Shown here: positions 16,107 to 25,492 of the stretch, piece after piece
Layout: the number at the start of each line of letters is the position of its first letter
How positions within the stretch are numbered: position 1 is the first letter of the stretch
From: Rummeliibacillus suwonensis
GTDB taxonomy: Bacteria > Bacillota > Bacilli > Bacillales_A > Planococcaceae
Assembly (NCBI RefSeq): GCF_007896435.1
Contig: NZ_VCBL01000001.1
Span: 1,822,271 to 1,886,270 of the forward strand
DNA: 64,000 nucleotides
Direction: 5' to 3'
Notes under the pieces: generated by a model
Seen by the model: the letters and a program-made list of their open reading frames with translations, nothing else
Databases searched by the model: none
What the model was told of the DNA's origin: nothing
Position numbers and translations under genes: made by a program

Positions 16107-16574
16107 CTATAATTTCATGCCAATACGGCTTTTATAACGTTTAATCAATATTTGACAATCGACGCTCATAATACCTGGTAATGGATATAATCGCTTCTCC
16201 AAAAATTCTTCCATTTCTCTATTATCTCGAAATAATCCATGCATATGAAGTTTACTAGGTCCTGTCATATGATATAAGCTCGATACTGCTGGATCACTTG
16301 CTAAAATTTCCGCTACTTCTTGCAAATTTTTGGGCTCGACTTCTACATTAAAAAAAGCAGAGACTTGAAAACCAATTTGTTCTGGATTAATAACAGCCGT
16401 AAAACGTTCAATAACACCCTTTTCTAATAACGCTTGAATACGTGCTTGTACTGCAACACGTGATAGATTAACTTTTTTCCCTAAGTCAGTAAATGAGATA
16501 CGGCCGTTCTGATTTAAAAGCTCAATAATTTGGTGATCCATTTCATCTAATTGTATTTTTCCCTCATTCATCAT
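16107..16574 (-). CDS. ywrC: Lrp/AsnC-family regulator, YwrC-like
   Basis: 155 residues. The N-terminal helix-turn-helix (about 10-60) contains [17 protein letters not shown] and the recognition segment [14 protein letters not shown]. The C-terminal RAM domain (75-150) has VSAFFNVEV and [16 protein letters not shown]. It is the first gene of the operon with the chromate transporter, 11 bp upstream, and is expected to control it in response to a ligand. GAGGAGGA precedes the ATG. Divergent from the MFS operon across 450 bp of AT-rich DNA. Confidence 0.87.
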   Translation of the reverse strand: MMNEGKIQLDEMDHQIIELLNQNGRISFTDLGKKVNLSRVAVQARIQALLEKGVIERFTAVINPEQIGFQVSAFFNVEVEPKNLQEVAEILASDPAVSSLYHMTGPSKLHMHGLFRDNREMEEFLEKRLYPLPGIMSVDCQILIKRYKSRIGMKL

Positions 16575-16912
16575 GTCATCCTCCTCATTTCTTTTCGTAC
16601 AACTTCATCTATATTTTCTTTCAGTACGAATAATATTTGAAAATAATCAATTCTTTTCTTCGTAAAGAGAACAATAACATTTACGAAATGTCCTTTTTCT
16701 TACACTTTATATTATCGTAAAACATCACGTTTTTTTATAAAAAATGCAATTTTCTGCAATTCATTAATAGAAAACGGTTTCAAATATCTATTATTTAACA
16801 CAATGTATTAAAAAATGATCTTATTCATTCAATTCGTAATACAAATTTATATAATACTTTTCCTTTCGTCTTATAAATAACGGTTAAAGCCTTCTTTTTT
16901 TACAAAACAACA

Positions 16913-16941
16913 TTGACATCGCATAAAGTGTTATGTTTAAT
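16913..16941 (+). promoter_or_regulatory. sigma-A promoter of MFS operon
   Basis: TTGACA (16913-16918), a 17-bp spacer and TTTAAT (16936-16941). The spacer contains the inverted repeat CATAA-AGTG-TTATG (16922-16935), a plausible repressor site. The remainder of 16575-17024 is A/T-rich with no other gene. Confidence 0.55.
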
Positions 16942-17024
16942 AACATTTAAAAGTTACTTTTTTTATCATTTATAATTTTTAAAATTAAATGTCAGAAAAA
17001 GTAACACAAAAGGAGGAGATTTCT

Positions 17025-18278
17025 ATGAAAACGAAAAACCCAATTGTCTTGATTGTTCTTTTTTCACTTGGTTGGGCATTTATGTATGCGGATCGGAATA
17101 TTCTGTCACCTGTTATGAGTATTATTCAAACAGATTGGGGGTTAAACAAAGGTGAACTTGGATTAATTTCTACAGTATTTTTTATTGCTTATGCCTTTAT
17201 GCAAATTCCAGCTGGATTTTTAGCTGATCGGTTTGGGCGTTTAAAAGTTTTAGTTATCGGTTATATCTTATTTGGAATAGGAACAATCCTTAGCGGCTTT
17301 GCACCAAGTTTAATGATCTTTTTATTGGTGAGAATTATTACAGGACTTGGCGAAGGTATGTATTATGGACCTCAATATGCTATTTCTTCCAGTACCATTT
17401 CTAAGAAATACCGAGGGATTTCTTCGGCTCTTATTAATAGCGGGATGGCAATTGGGATTTCACTAGGGTTTATTGCATCTAGTTATTTCACATTTACACT
17501 AAAGAAAGATTGGCAATTCTCATTTTTCTTTTTTGGAATACTAACTGTCATTGTTGCTGCTTTAATTGCGTTTTTTATAAAAGATGACTATAAACCTATC
17601 AAAAATTCACAGGCTGTTTCAAAGAATCAAAGAATAAGCATCAAAGCATTATTCAATAAAAATCACATTATCACTTATATCCTAATTTTCTGTTCACTAT
17701 ATGGTTTTTTTAGTATGATTACGTGGCTGCCATATTATTTACAAACAGAACGCGGAATTGAAGGTTCTAAAACTGGAATCATCTCTTCACTTGTTCCATG
17801 GGCCGCTATTCCAGGAGCTATCTTATTTGGCTATTTATCTGATAGAATAAAAAATAAAAAAGGCATTGTAATTTGCCTTGCCTTATTAGGGACTGCCTGT
17901 CAATTTATCGTTCCTTATACCGAAAATTTCTCACTCATGATTGCAGGGTTAGTCATTTATGGCTTAATCGGTAAGTTGGCATTAGACCCCGTTTTAATTG
18001 CCTATATTGCAGATAACACACATCCATCTATGTATTCTAGAGCATATAGCATCTTTAACTTTGCAGGCATGACATCCTCAATCTTTGCTCCATATATCAC
18101 TGGTTATTTAGCAGATATTACTGGGCATATTGAAATCGGATTTTATTTATCTGGTGTATTATTGCTTATTGGCGGGATTGCCTTCTTATTTACAGACAGT
18201 CCACTAAAAAAGACAATGATCACGCCAAATGATCCAACCCATCCATTTCAACACTCAGATAAAATCGCACATAGTTAA
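17025..18278 (+). CDS. MFS transporter
   Basis: A 417-residue permease with about 12 hydrophobic segments. The ADRN motif near residue 22 and GFLADRFGRLK loop 2-3 motif are typical of the anion:cation symporter/ACS-like MFS families that import organic anions. The in-frame ATG at 16989 lacks a ribosome binding site, while AAAGGAGGAG is ideally placed for 17025. It is first in an operon with a gamma-glutamyltransferase-like protein and an amidase, so it probably imports their amide or gamma-glutamyl substrate. The substrate itself cannot be read from sequence. Confidence 0.85.
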   Translation: MKTKNPIVLIVLFSLGWAFMYADRNILSPVMSIIQTDWGLNKGELGLISTVFFIAYAFMQIPAGFLADRFGRLKVLVIGYILFGIGTILSGFAPSLMIFLLVRIITGLGEGMYYGPQYAISSSTISKKYRGISSALINSGMAIGISLGFIASSYFTFTLKKDWQFSFFFFGILTVIVAALIAFFIKDDYKPIKNSQAVSKNQRISIKALFNKNHIITYILIFCSLYGFFSMITWLPYYLQTERGIEGSKTGIISSLVPWAAIPGAILFGYLSDRIKNKKGIVICLALLGTACQFIVPYTENFSLMIAGLVIYGLIGKLALDPVLIAYIADNTHPSMYSRAYSIFNFAGMTSSIFAPYITGYLADITGHIEIGFYLSGVLLLIGGIAFLFTDSPLKKTMITPNDPTHPFQHSDKIAHS

Positions 18279-18306
18279 TAAATATTAAAAATAAGGAGAG
18301 ATGTAT

Positions 18307-19893
18307 ATGAATCAAACAAAATCGACGATTGGCACAAAAACAATGATTGTTAGTCCGCATTATTTAAGTTCAATGGCCGGTGCTCGTATTCTAGAAAAAG
18401 GCGGAAATGCATTTGATGCAGCTGTTGCTGTAAGCGCGTGTCTAGCAGTTGTTTATCCACATATGACAGGTGTTGGCGGAGATTCATTTTGGCTGACGTG
18501 GCATGAAGGAGAAAAAAGTTTACGAGCTTACAATGGTAGTGGTCGTTCAGGCTATAAAATTCATCGTGGTTTATACGAAGAGGAAGCAGAGATTCCCACA
18601 CGGGGGATTCGGAGTGCTATCACAGTCCCTGGTATGGTAGACAGTTGGAATGCTATTTTAAAAGAATATGGTCGTTTAACATTACAGGATGTCCTCGAGC
18701 CAGCAATTGAATATGCACGAAGAGGTTTCCCTTTATCACCTGATCAATATACTACCACCAATCAAGTGGCTGATGTGTTACGTGCAACAGAGACGACTGC
18801 TCATATCTATTTAACAGATGGAAGCACACCATCTCTTCACAAAAAGTTCATCCAAACAGATTTAGCAGCTACTTTGACGACGATTGCTATAAAAGGACGT
18901 GATGCTTTTTATAAAGGGGAAATTGCAAAAGAAATCGTTTCATATATCCAACAACAAAATGGTTATTTAACCCTAGACGATTTTGCCGATCATCATGGTA
19001 ATTGGACAGAGCCCATTTCAACAACTTATCATGATTATACTGTCTATCAAGTCCCTCCAAACTCACAAGGTTTTTCTGCTTTAGAAGCGCTCAATATTTT
19101 AGAAAATTTTGATTTTGAGCAGATTGAGCAAGATTCCTATGAATATTATCATATTCTAGTAGAGGCATTAAAAAAGGCATTTAAAGATCGTAATACTTAT
19201 TTAACAGATCCAGATTTTTATCAGGCACCATTCGAACGATTATTAAGTAAGACTTATGCAAAAAGACTTGCAGCCGACATCCATATGAAAAAAGCTCACA
19301 ATTTTTCCACTGTACCCCTTGGTCAAGATACAGCTTATGCAGCTGTTGTTGATGAGGAAGGAAATGCCGTATCATTTATTCAAAGCTTATATTTTGAATA
19401 TGGTTCAGGTGTAGTTGCTGGTTCAACAGGGGTATTGTTGCAAAATCGAGGTTCTTTTTTCTCACTTGACCCAAATCATGTCAATACATTAGAGCCTCAT
19501 AAACGGACATTTCATACCTTGATGCCCGCCATAGCTTTTTTAAATGAAAAACCTCGAATTATCTATGGCACACAAGGCGGTGAAGGACAACCGCAAACTC
19601 AGACCCTTATGTTTACACGCATGGCTCATTATGGCATGAATCCTCAACAAGCTGTTTCTGCACCACGCTTTGTTTGGGGGCGCACTTGGGGTCAAAAAAG
19701 TGAAGCATTAAAAATCGAAAATCGTATACCACAGCAAGTTTATAAAACTTTAATAAATGCTGGACACAACGTTCAAATTGTTCAGCCCTTCGACGGCGTA
19801 ATGGGTCATGCGCATGCAATTCTTATCAATGATGACGGTTTCCGATGTGGTGGCACAGATCCCCGCTGTGACGGTGCCGCAATTGGCTGGTAA
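18307..19893 (+). CDS. gamma-glutamyltransferase family protein
   Basis: 528 residues of the Ntn-hydrolase GGT family. The large-subunit part has GGNAFDAAVAVSACLAVVYP and GVGGDSFWL. The maturation site is near DTAYAAVVDEEGNAVS, where the Thr after Asp would become the N-terminal nucleophile of the small subunit. No signal peptide is present, unlike secreted GGTs, so it is likely cytoplasmic and could hydrolyse imported gamma-glutamyl or related amides. ATAAGGAGAG spaces better to the ATG at 18307 than to 18301. Middle gene of a three-gene operon. Confidence 0.87.
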   Translation: MNQTKSTIGTKTMIVSPHYLSSMAGARILEKGGNAFDAAVAVSACLAVVYPHMTGVGGDSFWLTWHEGEKSLRAYNGSGRSGYKIHRGLYEEEAEIPTRGIRSAITVPGMVDSWNAILKEYGRLTLQDVLEPAIEYARRGFPLSPDQYTTTNQVADVLRATETTAHIYLTDGSTPSLHKKFIQTDLAATLTTIAIKGRDAFYKGEIAKEIVSYIQQQNGYLTLDDFADHHGNWTEPISTTYHDYTVYQVPPNSQGFSALEALNILENFDFEQIEQDSYEYYHILVEALKKAFKDRNTYLTDPDFYQAPFERLLSKTYAKRLAADIHMKKAHNFSTVPLGQDTAYAAVVDEEGNAVSFIQSLYFEYGSGVVAGSTGVLLQNRGSFFSLDPNHVNTLEPHKRTFHTLMPAIAFLNEKPRIIYGTQGGEGQPQTQTLMFTRMAHYGMNPQQAVSAPRFVWGRTWGQKSEALKIENRIPQQVYKTLINAGHNVQIVQPFDGVMGHAHAILINDDGFRCGGTDPRCDGAAIGW

Positions 19894-19906
19894 AGGAGAG
19901 AGACAT

Positions 19907-21091
19907 ATGAAAAACGATTTAAACGCATTTATCGATGCTGATATTACAATAGAGGCAACACAAAAAGGGGTTTTAGATGATACAACATTTGCAGTCAAAG
20001 ATGTTTTTGCAATAAAACAGCACAAAAATGCTGCGGGTAATCCCGATTGGTTAAAAACACATGATGCTGCCACATCCAACGCCTACGTGATTGACCAATT
20101 ACTAAATTCGGGAGCTACGTTAACAGGGATTACTCATACAGATGAGCTAATGTATAGCTTAAACGGTGAAAATATTCATTATGGTACGCCAGTAAATCCG
20201 CGATATCCAAATTGTATTCCAGGAGGATCTTCTAGTGGCTCCGCTGTCGCCGCCGCATCAAGGATGGTTGATTTTGCTATTGGTACGGATACAGGAGGTT
20301 CTACTCGTATCCCCGCTTGTTATTGTGGTATTTATGGATTCCGCCCTTCCCATGGTACTATTGATATGGCTGGCATTATACCACTAGCGCCTTCTTTTGA
20401 TACTGTGGGTTGGATGTCCGAAAAAATAGAAACTCTAAGTAAAATCGCAAATGTACTTTTGCCAATAGATCACTCTTCTAATCACTTTCAAACGATTTAT
20501 TTAGCAGAGGATGCGTGGCAATTAATCGAAGAGAATGCAACAAAAACTGTTCTACAAAAACAACTTTCATCTCTAATTCAAGATCATTTTACTGTAAAAA
20601 CGATCACATTGGCTGATGAATCACTTGCTGCATGGAGTAAATCATTCCGTTTATTACAAGGGAGAGAAATCTGGCAGACCCATGGTGAATGGATCGCCAA
20701 AGAAGATCCAATATTTGGAACTGATATTGCAGACCGCTTTCAATGGGCTTCGACAATAAAAGAAGATGATACATGGCAACAAGCAAAACAATTGCGCCGT
20801 TCGATTCAACAAAAATTAGATAATTTGTTAAATAAAAATGGATTACTGGTTATTCCGACAACACCTGGATCTGCCCCAGAAATTGGTCGCTCATTAGTAG
20901 ATGTTGAAAATACACGTACTCGTACAATGCAGTTAAGTTGCATCGCAGGGCTGTCTGGTTTACCACAGTTAACAATTCCAATAACCACTGAAGATGGTAA
21001 AGCAGTTGGCTTATCCATTATCGCAGGGCGAAATCAAGATCTCGCTCTACTTCAATGGTTACTAGAAAGAAAACATCTATTGATGAATTAA
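19907..21091 (+). CDS. amidase signature family protein
   Basis: 394 residues with the amidase signature: catalytic Lys in FAVKDVFAIK (residue about 29), the cis-Ser/Ser region GGSSSGSAVAAAS and the nucleophile segment GTDTGGSTRIPACYCGIYGF. It would hydrolyse a carboxamide to acid and ammonia in the cytoplasm. AAAGGAGAG fixes the start at 19907, 13 bp after the GGT stop. Shorter than many amidases (about 460-490), like the AtzF/biuret-type smaller members. Substrate unknown; the operon suggests consecutive hydrolysis of an imported compound. Confidence 0.85.
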   Translation: MKNDLNAFIDADITIEATQKGVLDDTTFAVKDVFAIKQHKNAAGNPDWLKTHDAATSNAYVIDQLLNSGATLTGITHTDELMYSLNGENIHYGTPVNPRYPNCIPGGSSSGSAVAAASRMVDFAIGTDTGGSTRIPACYCGIYGFRPSHGTIDMAGIIPLAPSFDTVGWMSEKIETLSKIANVLLPIDHSSNHFQTIYLAEDAWQLIEENATKTVLQKQLSSLIQDHFTVKTITLADESLAAWSKSFRLLQGREIWQTHGEWIAKEDPIFGTDIADRFQWASTIKEDDTWQQAKQLRRSIQQKLDNLLNKNGLLVIPTTPGSAPEIGRSLVDVENTRTRTMQLSCIAGLSGLPQLTIPITTEDGKAVGLSIIAGRNQDLALLQWLLERKHLLMN

Positions 21092-21124
21092 ACGCAAAGC
21101 AATGGTACAAAGCATTCATTCTAT

Positions 21125-21208
21125 GGATTGAATGGTATTTCTCTTGGATTGGACACTATTTCTCGGGAATTAGATTTTATTTTCCACGGATAGAACTTTA
21201 TCCTTGGA
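21125..21208. repeat. 21-bp-period tandem array (4 units)
   Basis: Units begin at 21125, 21146, 21167 and 21188, exactly 21 bp apart. They follow the pattern GGATTGnAnnnTATTTCTC, with variable bases between. The array lies between two convergent genes and its right part overlaps the end of the NUDIX gene. Arrays with the same period lie at 46889-47014 and 52387-52610. Confidence 0.65.
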
Positions 21209-21781
21209 CTGATCATCATTCATGTGAAATACCTTCAATTTTTCATTCAATTTTTGATAAATGATTTTCATATAAGGTTCACTACATTTCCCTACTGCCT
21301 CGTCTAATGCCATCCATTGAATGGCGCTATTTTCATCTGGCTTTACTTTGGTTTGCTCGTTTTCATCTGCTTCGATCAAATAAGTGACGTTTAGATGCAC
21401 ATGTGTTGCAACATGCTCTCCTCTTTTCACATGTCCATCTACACCAAGAATTTCAATCGAGTAAATTTCCTCTGATAGGGGCTTGATATTTGTTAGTCCT
21501 GTTTCTTCACCTGTTTCCTTTAGGGCAACATGCAGAAGATCGGCATCTCCATCAGCATGGCCGCCTATCCAGGACCATGACTGATAAATATTATGAAAGG
21601 CCATCAAGACTTTGGTACGGTTTTGGTTGACAATCCAAGCAGAGGCTGTAAAATGAGCAAATTCATTTTCCCTTGTTAGTATATTTGAAAAGATATCGGT
21701 ATATCGTAGCATAACTTCCTGATCTTTAGCCTCTTGTGCGTTACTGGCTTGATATGCTGCTAGTTGATCTCTTAAATTCAA
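21170..21781 (-). CDS. NUDIX hydrolase
   Basis: 203 residues. The Nudix box is at about 72-95, read as GGHADGDADLLHVALKE then TGEETGL, with Lys replacing the usual Arg before the first Glu. The N-terminal 40 residues are helical. The SWSWIGGHADGD form is shared with NUDIX proteins of broad nucleoside-diphosphate-linked substrate use. Its last 13 codons coincide with the 21-bp array, so the C-terminal tail (DDQSKDKVLSVENKI) is probably repeat-derived and not conserved. Substrate unknown. Confidence 0.82.
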   Translation of the reverse strand: MNLRDQLAAYQASNAQEAKDQEVMLRYTDIFSNILTRENEFAHFTASAWIVNQNRTKVLMAFHNIYQSWSWIGGHADGDADLLHVALKETGEETGLTNIKPLSEEIYSIEILGVDGHVKRGEHVATHVHLNVTYLIEADENEQTKVKPDENSAIQWMALDEAVGKCSEPYMKIIYQKLNEKLKVFHMNDDQSKDKVLSVENKI

Positions 21782-21873
21782 GTGACTCGCCCTCCATTGA
21801 TCGAACTCTTTTTATCATTCCAATTGTATCTTTAGAATACAAAATGGTCAAAATCTCTTGTAACAAGATTACA

Positions 21874-21900
21874 CAAAAAAAGCACCCTATACAGGATGCC
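21874..21900 (-). terminator. terminator of csp gene
   Basis: Read leftward, GCATCCTGTATAGGGTGC followed by seven T, 24 bp after the csp stop. Confidence 0.75.
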
Positions 21901-21923
21901 TTTCCTACTTCATTTTTAAAAAA

Positions 21924-22124
21924 TTAAAGTTTTGTAACGTTAGTAGCTTGTGGTCCACGAGTACCTTCTTCAATACCAAATTCTACACTTTGACCTTCTT
22001 CAAGTGTTTTGAAGCCGTCGCCTTGGATAGCTGAGAAATGTACAAATACATCGTTTTCGCCTGGAACTTCAATGAAACCAAAACCTTTTTCTGAGTTAAA
22101 CCATTTTACCTTACCTTGTGCCAT
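21924..22124 (-). CDS. cspD: cold-shock protein, CspA/CspD family
   Basis: A 66-residue single cold-shock domain with RNP1 (KGFGFIEV) and RNP2 (VFVHFSAI), ending [10 protein letters not shown] as in B. subtilis CspD/CspB. It binds single-stranded RNA and DNA and acts as an RNA chaperone. TTGGAGG precedes the ATG. Its promoter appears to be at 22273-22301, and a strong terminator lies between promoter and gene (22176-22226), suggesting attenuation control. Family assignment is secure; the specific paralogue name is a guess. Confidence 0.93.
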   Translation of the reverse strand: MAQGKVKWFNSEKGFGFIEVPGENDVFVHFSAIQGDGFKTLEEGQSVEFGIEEGTRGPQATNVTKL

Positions 22125-22175
22125 TTAAATAACCTCCAACAAATGTAATTTAATAATTTATCTTCCAACCCCATA

Positions 22176-22226
22176 TAAAAAAACGCCTTTCAAAATGATC
22201 GATACAAATACGATCACTTTAAAAGG
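22176..22226 (-). terminator. terminator hairpin in csp leader
   Basis: Read leftward, CCTTTTAAAGTGATCG pairs along 16 bp (two wobble pairs) with CGATCATTTTGAAAGG around a 9-nt loop and is followed by CGTTTTTTT. It lies 150 bp past the TauE gene and 52 bp before the csp ATG, downstream of a good promoter at 22273-22301. It can end the sulfur operon, but any transcript from that promoter must also pass it to reach csp. Confidence 0.8.
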
Positions 22227-22272
22227 TGAATGTTTTGTTTACGATTAGCCGAATCAATTATTAATTTGCTTA

Positions 22273-22301
22273 ATTATATAACGATTTCTTCCAATTGTCT
22301 A
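22273..22301 (-). promoter_or_regulatory. sigma-A promoter upstream of csp
   Basis: Read leftward, TAGACA (22301-22296), 17 bp, TATAAT (22278-22273). Transcription would start near 22266, giving a csp leader of about 140 nt that contains the hairpin at 22176-22226. Confidence 0.6.
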
Positions 22302-22373
22302 CTAAAAATGTTTTTTCTAATCCTAATCAATCTTATTGAATGAAAATGGATGAAAGAGGTAATAATTCCACTT

Positions 22374-23150
22374 TTACAATATATCCAGCCATACTTTAAT
22401 AGCCGTAAGTAATATAAGAATCGCTAATAACCGTTGCAACATTTTTGTATTTATCTTTTTACTAACACGGGCACCAATTGGAGCTGCGATAAGGCCTGCA
22501 ACAATAACAAAGACAGCTGGTAAATAATCGATTTGACCGGTAACAATTTTCCCGAATGATCCAGCAATCGATGATATAAAGGTTATCGCTAGGCTGGATG
22601 CAATCGTCATTCGTGTCGGAATACGTAAAATAAGAAGCATAATCGGTATCAGCAGAAATCCACCGCCTGCTCCAACAATACCTGCGCCAATCCCTACCAT
22701 AAATGCCAATATGGCAGCTAATGGCACGTTGAATGTTACCTCAGTAAATGGCATATCATCAATTTGTTTCTTAGGAATGAACATCATAATAGTAGCAAGC
22801 AATGCGAGCACACCATAGACAATATTGACGCTTTCTTCAGATAATAGATCTGAGCCAAAGCTTCCTATTAATGTACCAAATAACACTGCAATCCCCATAA
22901 CAGTAATGAGCTTTTTGTTTAAATAACCACCGTTTCGGAATGCTAAGACACCTGCAATAGATACAAATAACACATCTAATGCACTAATTCCTGATACCTC
23001 GTGTGCTGTAAATGCTGCAAATCCAAAAAGCGGCGGCACATACAATAAAAGTGGATATTTGACAATCGCTCCACCAATCCCTAGCATTCCTGAAACAAAT
23101 GAGCCAACAAAGCCTATTATTATTAACGTAAGGATATACATGAGACTCAT
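22374..23150 (-). CDS. yrkJ: TauE/SafE-family sulfur anion exporter
   Basis: 258 residues with about eight hydrophobic segments and two TauE repeats, each with the GxGGAxxxxPLL-type motif (GMLGIGGAIVKYPLL near residue 21 and GAGIVGAGGGFLLIPIML near 155). This family exports sulfite or other small sulfur oxyanions. Position after TusA and the MBL dioxygenase copies the B. subtilis yrkH-yrkI-yrkJ order, so it probably removes sulfite or thiosulfate generated by the dioxygenases. AGAAGGAGA precedes the ATG. Confidence 0.85.
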   Translation of the reverse strand: MSLMYILTLIIIGFVGSFVSGMLGIGGAIVKYPLLLYVPPLFGFAAFTAHEVSGISALDVLFVSIAGVLAFRNGGYLNKKLITVMGIAVLFGTLIGSFGSDLLSEESVNIVYGVLALLATIMMFIPKKQIDDMPFTEVTFNVPLAAILAFMVGIGAGIVGAGGGFLLIPIMLLILRIPTRMTIASSLAITFISSIAGSFGKIVTGQIDYLPAVFVIVAGLIAAPIGARVSKKINTKMLQRLLAILILLTAIKVWLDIL

Positions 23151-23208
23151 AAAATCTCCTTCTTTCTACCAAAAAACAGTGAGCTTTTCATTGAAAATAC
23201 GCTCCCTA

Positions 23209-23451
23209 TTAAACCTTTTGGATAAAGAATTTAATAACACCATCAATCTCAGATTGTTCTAGAATAGTGTGACCACACGCTTTTGCCCATGCAGGAAGAT
23301 CCATAAGTGCTCCTTTATCTGTTACATGTACTTCTAGCACTTCACCTGAGCGAAGTGTATCTATGGTTTTTTTAGTACGAACAATTGGCATTGGACAAGA
23401 TAAGCCTTTTGCATCTAATACGTAATTTGAAATCATATCATCTTTCCTCAA
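23209..23451 (-). CDS. yrkI: TusA-family sulfur carrier, YrkI-like
   Basis: An 80-residue TusA fold with the hallmark GLSCPMPIVRTKK (Cys at about residue 16), which carries persulfide sulfur between rhodanese, DsrE and acceptor proteins. The AWAKACGH segment is the usual second helix. It lies 58 bp upstream of the TauE gene. Highly similar to the TusA domain of the fusion at 25493-26053, suggesting duplication. Confidence 0.9.
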   Translation of the reverse strand: MRKDDMISNYVLDAKGLSCPMPIVRTKKTIDTLRSGEVLEVHVTDKGALMDLPAWAKACGHTILEQSEIDGVIKFFIQKV

Positions 23452-23786
23452 TTTCGATATTTATTGATCATACAGAACTGTTAAAAAGCAATCGCAAGTA
23501 TTTTTCTCCATGATTAAGCCGTAACAGGTAGTCAAGTCTCGCCTCAAAATTCAAGTAATCAGTGAAGATTAAGTGAAAGCTCAACTTCGACTACCTGTAC
23601 CTCCGTTTCTCAACACATTCAGTGAGGAAAAAATTCTTACTTCCCCCACTCTCCCTGAAGAGTTAATTCATTTTAAAAAGCAGGATAAAAAACAATTTTA
23701 TGGAATGAAAGATGGATTTTTATTTCAAAAGAAAGCAATGTGATTAGTTTTTCAGTACCTACTTCCCCATTGCGCAAAATTTTATT
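23452..23786. other. intergenic region inside sulfur cluster
   Basis: No gene. It holds an inverted repeat CAGGTAGTC (about 23526) / GACTACCTG (about 23597) spanning 80 bp, and a diverged fragment of the two-hairpin repeat (TCAGTGAGG ... GCAGGATAAA, 23625-23694). No ATAC-N8-GTAT operator is visible, so yrkI-yrkJ may be read through from upstream. Confidence 0.45.
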
Positions 23787-24914
23787 TTATCTCACTGCAC
23801 AACGGTTTGGACCGATTTCCATCTCTGTTTGTTCATCCTGATCTGGTGTTAATTTCCCCATATTCACTTGACGGATTTGTTGATACGCATTTGGTTGTGG
23901 CGGTAAATTTTCAGTTACAACTGATCGGAACTCAGTTTCATCCTCAATATTTAAGCCGTGATTTTCAGCAAATAAATCACCTAAGCATTTTGCTACCGTA
24001 CCATCCTCATTCAATTCATCGATAATCATAAAATGAGCTGGCAACACGATTAAGTCTTCTGCTAGTTCACGGTAGCGCTGATATAAGGTTTCACGAAGAT
24101 CATCGACCCAATCTTCTGCAAGACCTGCTAAATCCGGACGACCGATTGAATCGATAAACAAAATATCACCTGTTAATAGATATTTATTGTCAACAACGAA
24201 TGAGGTTGAACCAATCGTATGTCCTGGCGAATACAATGCACCCACTTCTAATTTCAATGAGCCCACTTGCACGATCAAGCCATCATCCAAAGGTTCATAG
24301 TCATAGACAGCTTCCTCTGCATCTTTTGGAGAAAGATAATATTTAGCACCTGTAGCCGCTGCAATTTGGCGTCCACCTGAAATATGATCTGCATGTAGGT
24401 GTGTGTCCAAAACATGTTTAATCGTTACATTTTTTTCTTTCGCAAAGTTTAAGAAGACATCTGTGAAACGTACTGCATCAATAACAGCAGCCTCTTCTCC
24501 AGAGATAACCATATAAGATAGACAACCTTTTCCGAGACGAACAAATTGATAGACTTCCCCGCCGTCTGTTAAATCACCTATTTTAATCGGTTCTAAATGC
24601 ATGCTCCAAGATTTCATACCGCCTTCTAAATAGGCAGCGTCTCGTCCTGCTTCAGATAGCATCTCCGCTACCATCAACGAGGATCCTTCTTTTGCACAAA
24701 CTACTAATATATCTTGATCAGAAGGAATTTTAGGTAAAATTTCTTCAACTCCATCTAATAATTCAAAGTAAGGAATATTTAAATATTCAAATTTATGGCC
24801 ATCGATTTTCCAATCTTCAAATGCATCTCGGTTTCGCACATCTAAGATGAATAATTCCTGATTTTCAATAACTTTTCGAGCTACATAACCTGCCGACCAT
24901 TTATTTACTGCCAC
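23787..24914 (-). CDS. yrkH: rhodanese-MBL persulfide dioxygenase, YrkH-like
   Basis: 375 residues: an N-terminal rhodanese (1-105; Cys in VVCAKEGSS) precedes a metallo-beta-lactamase persulfide dioxygenase-type domain (120-330) with [22 protein letters not shown] and VLPAHF motifs. This domain order is the reverse of the CstB-type protein at 7349-8749, so the genome has two distinct dioxygenases. It likely oxidises glutathione-free or bacillithiol/CoA persulfides. AGGGGG before the ATG is shared with the operator at 24921-24936, so repressor binding may overlap the leader. Confidence 0.87.
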   Translation of the reverse strand: MAVNKWSAGYVARKVIENQELFILDVRNRDAFEDWKIDGHKFEYLNIPYFELLDGVEEILPKIPSDQDILVVCAKEGSSLMVAEMLSEAGRDAAYLEGGMKSWSMHLEPIKIGDLTDGGEVYQFVRLGKGCLSYMVISGEEAAVIDAVRFTDVFLNFAKEKNVTIKHVLDTHLHADHISGGRQIAAATGAKYYLSPKDAEEAVYDYEPLDDGLIVQVGSLKLEVGALYSPGHTIGSTSFVVDNKYLLTGDILFIDSIGRPDLAGLAEDWVDDLRETLYQRYRELAEDLIVLPAHFMIIDELNEDGTVAKCLGDLFAENHGLNIEDETEFRSVVTENLPPQPNAYQQIRQVNMGKLTPDQDEQTEMEIGPNRCAVR

Positions 24915-24920
24915 TCCCGA

Positions 24921-24936
24921 TTACCCCCTTAGGTAT
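24921..24936. promoter_or_regulatory. CstR-type operator (yrkH)
   Basis: TTACCCCCTTAGGTAT, 13 of 16 positions as in the cstR site. It lies immediately before the yrkH start and overlaps its ribosome binding site, which is unusual, so this may be a chance match. The 24937-25079 spacer holds nothing else I recognise apart from a short direct repeat (CATTCGTCAGCATTT). Confidence 0.45.
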
Positions 24937-25079
24937 GTTTTAGATTTTTTGATTGGGAGAGCTCATTTGCCCTCCCTCTTAGGATCTTCACATTCGTCAG
25001 CATTTCAAATTCGTCAGCATTTTTGCGGTGATCTTCTGCCATTTTTATAATGGCGCATATGACACTAGTATTCTTCCCA

Positions 25080-25475
25080 TTAGAAAGTTAACGCTGGCGC
25101 TGCATCTTTTGCAAATTCAAGGAATGTGACAGCTCCACCAACTTCAATGCCATCAACAAAATCCTCTTTTGTTAGCCCCATGACATCCATCGTCATTTGA
25201 CAGGCAATAAATTTCACGCCTAGTTCTTGTGCCATGTCTACTAATTCCGGAATACTTGGGACATTCGCTTTTGCAAAACCTTCAGCCATAGATTCTTTTC
25301 CTTCAGGCATCGGAAGTGTATGCATCCCCTGTTTATGAATTAGGTTCAATCCTTCGAATGTAAAGAAAACACCTACTTCTTTATCCGAAGCTGCTGCTGC
25401 AGTCGCAATATTGAATACTTTATAAGCATCAAAAAGATTACCATTACTTGCGATAATTGCTACTCTGTTCGACAA
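25080..25475 (-). CDS. yrkE: DsrE/DsrF-family sulfur relay protein, YrkE-like
   Basis: 131 residues of the DsrE/peroxiredoxin-like family, starting MSNRVAIIASNGNLFDAYK. The conserved Cys lies in KFIACQMTMDVMGL (about residue 92) and an EVGGAVTFLEFA segment closes the fold. It would accept sulfane sulfur from TusA or rhodanese. It begins 17 bp after the TusA-rhodanese fusion with AGAGGAGG upstream, so the two are co-translated partners. Confidence 0.88.
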   Translation of the reverse strand: MSNRVAIIASNGNLFDAYKVFNIATAAAASDKEVGVFFTFEGLNLIHKQGMHTLPMPEGKESMAEGFAKANVPSIPELVDMAQELGVKFIACQMTMDVMGLTKEDFVDGIEVGGAVTFLEFAKDAAPALTF

Positions 25476-25492
25476 TCGAATTCCTCCTCTTG

